Position numbers and translations under genes: made by a program | Shown here: in pieces, positions 59,528 to 64,000 of the stretch | How the letters are laid out: each line of letters opens with the position of its first letter | How positions within the stretch are numbered: the first letter of the stretch is position 1 | Source of the DNA: Ktedonobacter racemifer DSM 44963 | GTDB taxonomy: Bacteria > Chloroflexota > Ktedonobacteria > Ktedonobacterales > Ktedonobacteraceae | Assembly (NCBI RefSeq): GCF_000178855.1 | Contig: NZ_ADVG01000003.1 | Coordinates: forward strand, 1,116,001-1,180,000 | Length of the DNA: 64,000 nucleotides | Direction of reading: 5' to 3' | Notes under the pieces: generated by a model | Seen by the model: only the letters and a program-made list of their open reading frames with translations | Database searches by the model: none | What the model was told of the DNA's origin: nothing

Positions 59528-61471
59528 ATGACACAACCAGACCACCGGTATCACCCGATCAATTCCTATGGCGTCATCGGCGACTGCCACTCAGCGGCAT
59601 TGGTCGCCCCCGATGGCTCAATTGATTGGGGCTGCTTCCCAGATTTCGATAGTCCCGCTGTCTTCTGTCGCCTGCTCGATGCTGAGCAGGGAGGATACTT
59701 CCAGATTGCACCTACGGACAAGACGCTAGGAGGAAAACAGCGTTACCTGCCTAACAGTAATGTCTTGCAGACGACCTTTACTGGCGAGCAGGGACGCGCC
59801 ACACTTACGGATTTTATGCCTGTGGAGGGCCTGAGCGCCTGGTCATATCGGACCCTCAATAACAATACCTGGTTGCACGAAAACGGCTCCTGTCACTCCC
59901 TGGTACGCATTATTAGCTGCCAGGATGGACATATGGACCTCACGATGTGTTTCAAAGCGACGCCTAACTATGCTATATCGGCAGCGACCGTCCAGCTCAT
60001 TGAGGAGAAAAGCGGCGTCATCTGTACCAGCCACGAGCAACATGTCGGCCTGGCCATCCTCGGGATGCATGACATTCATGCGTTTAGTATCCATATGGAG
60101 CATGGACCACAAGCACGGCATGCAAGCATTATTGCGCACTTCACACTCTATGAAGGCGAGCGCCTGACCTTCGCACTTGGTGTAGGGCGTAGCCAGCGCG
60201 CGGTACACCGTCTCGTGTCCTGGGACCTCCTCCAGCGCAACTTCGATTGGGAGCTATCACACACCCTCTCGTGCTGGCGCAAATGGATCGCGACGTGCGA
60301 GTATGACGGCCCCTATGCCGAATGGGTGAAGCGCAGCGCCCTCACGCTAAAGATGCTCTGCTATGCACCTACAGGCGCGCTTGTAGCCTCGCCCACAACC
60401 TCCCTGCCAGAAGAGATAGGCGGTGTACGCAACTGGGATTACCGCTATACCTGGCTGCGCGACTCCTCATTCACTCTCTATGCTCTCAACATGCTTGGCT
60501 TTACCGAAGAGACACGCGCCTTCACACGCTGGCTGCTCCATCTCTCTTATACAGACGGTGAGGACCTCCAGATCATGTACGGCATTCGTGGCGAGCGCGA
60601 ACTACCGGAAAAGCTCCTCACGCACCTCAGTGGTTATCGCAACTCACAGCCGGTCCGCGTCGGGAACGCAGCGGTCAAACAGAAGCAGCTCGATGTCTTT
60701 GGCGAGGTCCTGGACTGCATTCACCTCTACTGGAGCATGGGTAACTATGAGCGTTATGGCGAGCAGCCCAATGGCCCTCTCTGGCAGCTCTTGAGCATCC
60801 TGGTCGAGCATGTCTGCCAGCACTGGCAAGATACGGATAATGGCATCTGGGAGGTACGCGGCGATCCCACGCACTTCGTTCACTCCAAGGTGATGTGCTG
60901 GGTCGCGCTCGACCGAGGCATACGCATGGCTCAGCGATACCACCTGGCGGCCGACCTTGAACGCTGGAAGAAGGTACGCCAGAGCGTCCATGAAGATATT
61001 ATGATGCATGGCTATAACCCGGTTCTCCAGAGCTTCACCCAGCGCTACAGCGATACCGCCCTTGATGCCTCAAACCTGATCATGCCCCTGGTTGGCTTTA
61101 TCGCCCCCGATGATCCACGCATGGTCAGCACCATCGAGCGTACACTTGAACGCCTTACCGACCAGCAGGGCTTTGTCTATCGTTATCGCAACGAAGACGG
61201 CCTGACTGGGGACGAGGGAACCTTCACCATCTGCACCTTCTGGCTAATTGAGAATCTCGCTCTCCAGGGGCGCGTCGAAGAAGCCCGCCAACTCTTCGAA
61301 CGCGCCCTGGCGTGCGCTGGTCCCCTGGGACTCTTCTCTGAAGAGGTATCCCCTGTGAATAAACTCTCACTCGGGAACTATCCCCAGGCCCTTACCCATA
61401 TCGCACTCATCAATAGCGCCACCACGCTACACCGGGCAGAGCAACGCAGGAAGGACGACAAATCTGCCTGA
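59528..61471 (+). CDS. Glycoside hydrolase family 15 (glucoamylase-like) protein
   Basis: About 647 residues. The N-terminal beta-rich domain (INSYGVIGDCHSAALVAPDGSIDWGCFPDFDSPAVFCRLLD landmarks) and the (alpha/alpha)6 barrel are those of bacterial GH15 enzymes, which release glucose from alpha-glucans or trehalose. The substrate-site signature EEIGGVRNWDYRYTWLRDSSFTLYAL and the late GDEGTFTICTFWLIE segment with the likely catalytic Glu are present. No signal peptide, so intracellular: glycogen or trehalose breakdown. The start MTQPDHRYHPI at 59528 matches family N-termini; its ribosome site is weak. The frame is open upstream to 59411. Confidence 0.9.
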   Translation: MTQPDHRYHPINSYGVIGDCHSAALVAPDGSIDWGCFPDFDSPAVFCRLLDAEQGGYFQIAPTDKTLGGKQRYLPNSNVLQTTFTGEQGRATLTDFMPVEGLSAWSYRTLNNNTWLHENGSCHSLVRIISCQDGHMDLTMCFKATPNYAISAATVQLIEEKSGVICTSHEQHVGLAILGMHDIHAFSIHMEHGPQARHASIIAHFTLYEGERLTFALGVGRSQRAVHRLVSWDLLQRNFDWELSHTLSCWRKWIATCEYDGPYAEWVKRSALTLKMLCYAPTGALVASPTTSLPEEIGGVRNWDYRYTWLRDSSFTLYALNMLGFTEETRAFTRWLLHLSYTDGEDLQIMYGIRGERELPEKLLTHLSGYRNSQPVRVGNAAVKQKQLDVFGEVLDCIHLYWSMGNYERYGEQPNGPLWQLLSILVEHVCQHWQDTDNGIWEVRGDPTHFVHSKVMCWVALDRGIRMAQRYHLAADLERWKKVRQSVHEDIMMHGYNPVLQSFTQRYSDTALDASNLIMPLVGFIAPDDPRMVSTIERTLERLTDQQGFVYRYRNEDGLTGDEGTFTICTFWLIENLALQGRVEEARQLFERALACAGPLGLFSEEVSPVNKLSLGNYPQALTHIALINSATTLHRAEQRRKDDKSA

Positions 61472-61480
61472 TGTTTTTTG

Positions 61481-61541
61481 GGTGGGTGATGTGGTGTGCT
61501 GTGGCAGCCGCAGGCTGCCACAGCACACCACATCACCCACC
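61481..61541. terminator. 29-bp perfect hairpin overlapping a stop codon
   Basis: Arms 61481-61509 and 61513-61541, loop GCA. It lies between the convergent GH15 and XRE-NB-ARC genes. The right arm contains the last codons and TGA stop (61533-61535) of the XRE-NB-ARC gene. A T6 run stands just before it on the plus strand (61474-61479). Confidence 0.7.
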
Positions 61542-62822
61542 GTAAGATTTGTGACAGGTCCTGGCATAATCCGCGATCACCGGATGGAGCAGGTAGCGCC
61601 CCTGGTCATTTACCTCAAGCAGGCCAGCATCTACCAGTAGATCGAGCGTCGCTCCATCGCCGACACTGACACTGGCTGCCAGGGCCACCTCCTCAGAGAA
61701 GCTCAATGGCTTCGTGGGTAGGGTGGCAAGCATGGCCAGGGTACGCAATGCACACACATCCAGGCGCGACGTTGTCCGCTCAATGCACTCGCGCAAAGAG
61801 CAGGTCGCACCTGGTTCACCAAAGGCCGAAGGCATACGCAATTGCAGGCGCGCAGAGGCATGGCTCAGGTATTCCAGAGCATGCTGGAGGCGGCGAGGCT
61901 GGCGACCATTAGCCTGGGCTTGCAGGTATCTACCAAGCAAGCATAGCGCCAGGGGTAAACCACCTGTCGCAGAGACAAGCGGGCGCAACGATTGATAGCG
62001 CTCCTCGCGAATACCAGGAATAAAGCTTGCTAGCAGGTCTAGGCTCTCCTCCAGGGATAGCTCTGGTACCTGGAAGGAAACAATATTGGCGAAGTAATAC
62101 GCCAGCGCGGGTATACGCGTCGTGAGCAGGTAGGCGCAATGGGGACCACCAACCTGTAATGTTTGTGCATCTTCTAACGTCCAGGCATCATCAAGGAGAA
62201 GGAGAAGGCGTCGCGGGCCAATGGTGGCGCGTAGCAGCATGGCCAGGGTCTCCGGGTTTTCCGAACGTTCCAGAAAAATCGCATTAATCCCCAGGACACG
62301 CCCCCAATGGCGTAACAAGGCCACGAGATCGGGTGAAGGTCCTAAAGATGCCCACAGCGTTCCATCACAGAAGTGGGCCGTTATCTCCTGGTCGCGGGCC
62401 ATGGTTATCGCCAGCGAGGTCTTGCCTATGCCTGGAAGGCCATACAGTGCCGCGCAGGCGGGCAACTCCTGGTCACAGAGACAGGTTTTTAGAGAGCGTA
62501 ATAGGGTCTGGCGCTCAAGCACATTCTTCTGTGATAGAGGGAGCGCCGGATCATAGATTACCTGTGGGAACGCATGCATGCAACTATGCGTACAGATGGG
62601 ACACGGATATAAAGGCGGGTCGTCATGAAAAAGTCCTAGCTCCTGGGGAAGCCTGGCATATAGTTCACATAACTTTTGTAAGAAAAAGGCGCTGGGGAAG
62701 GCGACTCCGCGCTCCCAGCGCCCAATTGTCTTGGCGTCAGCGATGCCGATCTGGCCCGCCACATATTCACGCGTCCATCCTCTGCGCTGCCGCTCACGCA
62801 GCAGTAGCTCATTTGGCTGCAT
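61533..62822 (-). CDS. XRE-type HTH regulator with NB-ARC ATPase domain
   Basis: 429 residues. An N-terminal XRE helix-turn-helix (LLLRERQRRGWTREYVAGQIG, TIGRWERGVAFPS) is followed by a Cys/His cluster (YPCPICTHSCMHAF) that may bind zinc, and then an NB-ARC/STAND ATPase: Walker A YGLPGIGKTSLAI, Walker B LLLLLDDAW, sensor LLTTRIPAL, and the GLPLAL motif. The C-terminus is a winged-helix-like segment, and no TPR or WD repeats follow, so it is shorter than usual for this class. The ATG at 62822 follows GGAAG; the open frame runs 17 codons further. Likely a signal-responsive transcription switch; its inducer is unknown. Confidence 0.85.
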   Translation of the reverse strand: MQPNELLLRERQRRGWTREYVAGQIGIADAKTIGRWERGVAFPSAFFLQKLCELYARLPQELGLFHDDPPLYPCPICTHSCMHAFPQVIYDPALPLSQKNVLERQTLLRSLKTCLCDQELPACAALYGLPGIGKTSLAITMARDQEITAHFCDGTLWASLGPSPDLVALLRHWGRVLGINAIFLERSENPETLAMLLRATIGPRRLLLLLDDAWTLEDAQTLQVGGPHCAYLLTTRIPALAYYFANIVSFQVPELSLEESLDLLASFIPGIREERYQSLRPLVSATGGLPLALCLLGRYLQAQANGRQPRRLQHALEYLSHASARLQLRMPSAFGEPGATCSLRECIERTTSRLDVCALRTLAMLATLPTKPLSFSEEVALAASVSVGDGATLDLLVDAGLLEVNDQGRYLLHPVIADYARTCHKSYGG

Positions 62823-62964
62823 CCTGGCGTGTCTTCCCACATTCCGACCCCTTCCACCATACACAATTTCCACTTCACCTTAATGCTTGACGCTGCAAAT
62901 ATAATACAACTCAGCTCTCCTCTCTTTCAAAGAGATGCGCATCAATTTCGAAGGAAAATACACA

Positions 62965-63405
62965 ATGGACCATCAGATTAAGGCCTTGTCTAAGCCAAAT
63001 TCAGAATTTGTAGCCTATCTACATGAGCAGATCAGAGAATTTAATAACCAGCAATCGCCCGCGCATAAACAGGCCAGGGTTGAAGGCGCGGTAAAACCAG
63101 TGCATATCATGGTTGTAGATAAAGATGGTCAATGGCAAGGCGGCATTACAGCCGAAATCTACTGGAACTGGCTGGAGCTTAGTGATTTCTGGCTGCCGGA
63201 TACGCTTCGCGGCCAGGGCCTCGGCAGTTCAATCCTGGAGCAGGTTGAAAACATAGGCAGGGAACATGGGGCGAGTAAAGTCTTATTAACCACCTTCGAG
63301 TTCCAGGGCCGCACCTTCTATGAGCGTCATGGCTACAAAGTCGTTGGCTTGGTAGAGGATTATCCTCCGGGCACAAATTACTATACGATGGTAAAGGTGC
63401 TTTAG
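62965..63405 (+). CDS. GNAT family N-acetyltransferase
   Basis: 146 residues. The acetyl-CoA loop is LRGQGLGSSILEQVEN, preceded by the beta strand LSDFWLPDT, and the C-terminal strand FQGRTFYERHGYKVVGLVEDYPPG is typical of GNAT proteins acting on small amines or antibiotics. GAAGGA lies 9 bases before the ATG at 62965; the ATG at 62935 has no site. The acceptor substrate cannot be read. Divergent from the XRE-NB-ARC gene. Confidence 0.88.
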   Translation: MDHQIKALSKPNSEFVAYLHEQIREFNNQQSPAHKQARVEGAVKPVHIMVVDKDGQWQGGITAEIYWNWLELSDFWLPDTLRGQGLGSSILEQVENIGREHGASKVLLTTFEFQGRTFYERHGYKVVGLVEDYPPGTNYYTMVKVL

Positions 63406-63450
63406 AGAAAGCGCTACTTTACGTACACATCTACTCTATTTATGCAATTA

Positions 63451-64000
63451 TTATTTGAGTCGGATATTTGCTGAACGTACTTTATGGTGTTGGCCCGCTG
63501 TGGGTCCAGCCTGCCACTGAATTTCGAAGAGGCGCCATGAGCTTTTACCAGTCAAGATGGCTGGCTGGTCGTTGACCGTGACTGCAGCGCCCACGCCGGC
63601 ACGAATGAGCGCGAGATGCTGAGAAAAACCGGGATTCTTCTCTATTTGCTCGCTCTCCAGAGGAAGCCAGCTCTCTCCTTCGCGGTTGAATAGTTCGCGA
63701 CCATGCGCCAGTAGCTCCAGGCCCCAGGCTAGCCGCTCGTCTTCATCTGCGACCTGGGTACAGAGCTGAACATAGGTAAAGGGCTGGCCCTGGGCACGCT
63801 CCCAGCAGATGAACAAGTCTATCCAGCAGTTATCGAGCTGCTTACGCCAGGCCTGAAGCTGCTGCTTTATCTCTCCCGGCGCCAGGGTGAGCCATTCTGG
63901 GCGCCTTACGCCTGGTAGCAGTTGGATGACGTTGAGGGGTCTCTGGGCCTGCTTCCACTGGTCCGCAACGAGCGAGAGCGTGCCGTCTTGGGGTGCGCTC
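63451..64000 (-). CDS. Protein of unknown function, 5' end beyond the window
   Basis: The frame is open from the right edge to TAA/TGA at 63451, at least 182 codons. Not recognised. Segments: QRPLNVIQLLPGVRRPEW, IKQQLQAWRKQLDNCW, DEDERLAWGLELLAHGRELF and a C-terminal beta-like region (AAVTVNDQPAILTGKSSWRLFEIQW). No membrane span in the visible part. The true start lies to the right of position 64000. Confidence 0.65.
   Translation of the reverse strand, partial: SAPQDGTLSLVADQWKQAQRPLNVIQLLPGVRRPEWLTLAPGEIKQQLQAWRKQLDNCWIDLFICWERAQGQPFTYVQLCTQVADEDERLAWGLELLAHGRELFNREGESWLPLESEQIEKNPGFSQHLALIRAGVGAAVTVNDQPAILTGKSSWRLFEIQWQAGPTAGQHHKVRSANIRLK

Noticed and set aside
1..64000. tRNA, rRNA or tmRNA genes
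   Set aside because: No cloverleaf, conserved rRNA core or tmRNA ends were recognised by eye on either strand; a covariance-model scan would be needed to exclude them fully.

Overview
The window looks like a chromosomal piece of a soil-type Chloroflexota bacterium, most likely class Ktedonobacteria. This is inferred from gene content, since no rRNA is present. The main clues are a long MalT/LuxR-type STAND regulator, several large PAS/GAF histidine kinases, an XRE-NB-ARC regulator, an F420-dependent glucose-6-phosphate dehydrogenase, secreted amidases with an unusual N-terminal half, many IS remnants and wide intergenic regions. Most genes have clear AGGAGG-type ribosome sites.

Layout. 0.1-7.4 kb: STAND/LuxR regulator, a MarR-controlled two-gene ABC exporter operon with a readable promoter and operator, and a PAS histidine kinase. 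7.4-18.1 kb: accessory region bracketed by a ~755-bp direct repeat (7824-8578 and 15011-15764). It holds an NmrA-like reductase, a multi-PAS kinase, a very GC-rich actinobacterial-looking block (SDR plus NMT1/THI5-like protein, then a nitroreductase after the second repeat), a MocR regulator, another SDR and a broken tyrosine recombinase. 18.1-39.3 kb: mostly core or lineage genes: two paralogous secreted amidases, argF, dnaE, a PPOX-fold oxidoreductase, a GAF kinase, a two-gene operon with a PhnD-like protein, a CHAP protein, an OmpR/HAMP-kinase pair, an F420-dependent G6P dehydrogenase, a C39-like peptidase and dodecin. 39.3-43.5 kb: a gene split by a TnpB-only IS605-type element, a structured-RNA-like segment and a coiled-coil membrane protein. 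43.5-54.3 kb: P450 with a hidden 41-codon membrane ORF, Gfo/Idh/MocA oxidoreductase, L,D-transpeptidase lipoprotein, a sigma-like head fused to a PQQ propeller, an APH-type kinase, and an overlapping molybdopterin-enzyme/formyltransferase pair. 54.4-59.4 kb: two IS630-type elements inside a tiny gene, then a hydrolase and its divergent HTH regulator with three palindromic operators. 59.5-64 kb: GH15 glucoamylase-like enzyme, XRE-NB-ARC regulator, GNAT acetyltransferase and a gene running off the edge.

The most striking global feature is a set of near-perfect intergenic hairpins. Their stems are 26-32 bp, their loops 3-6 nt and every stem sequence is different. They lie at convergent gene ends and also between divergent genes. 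Two insertion events can be undone on paper to restore reading frames. The TnpB element sits next to a TTGAC motif in a ~267-codon gene. The two IS630 elements sit, with TA duplications, directly after the first codon of a 62-codon gene. All coordinates and pairings were read by eye; no database search was made.
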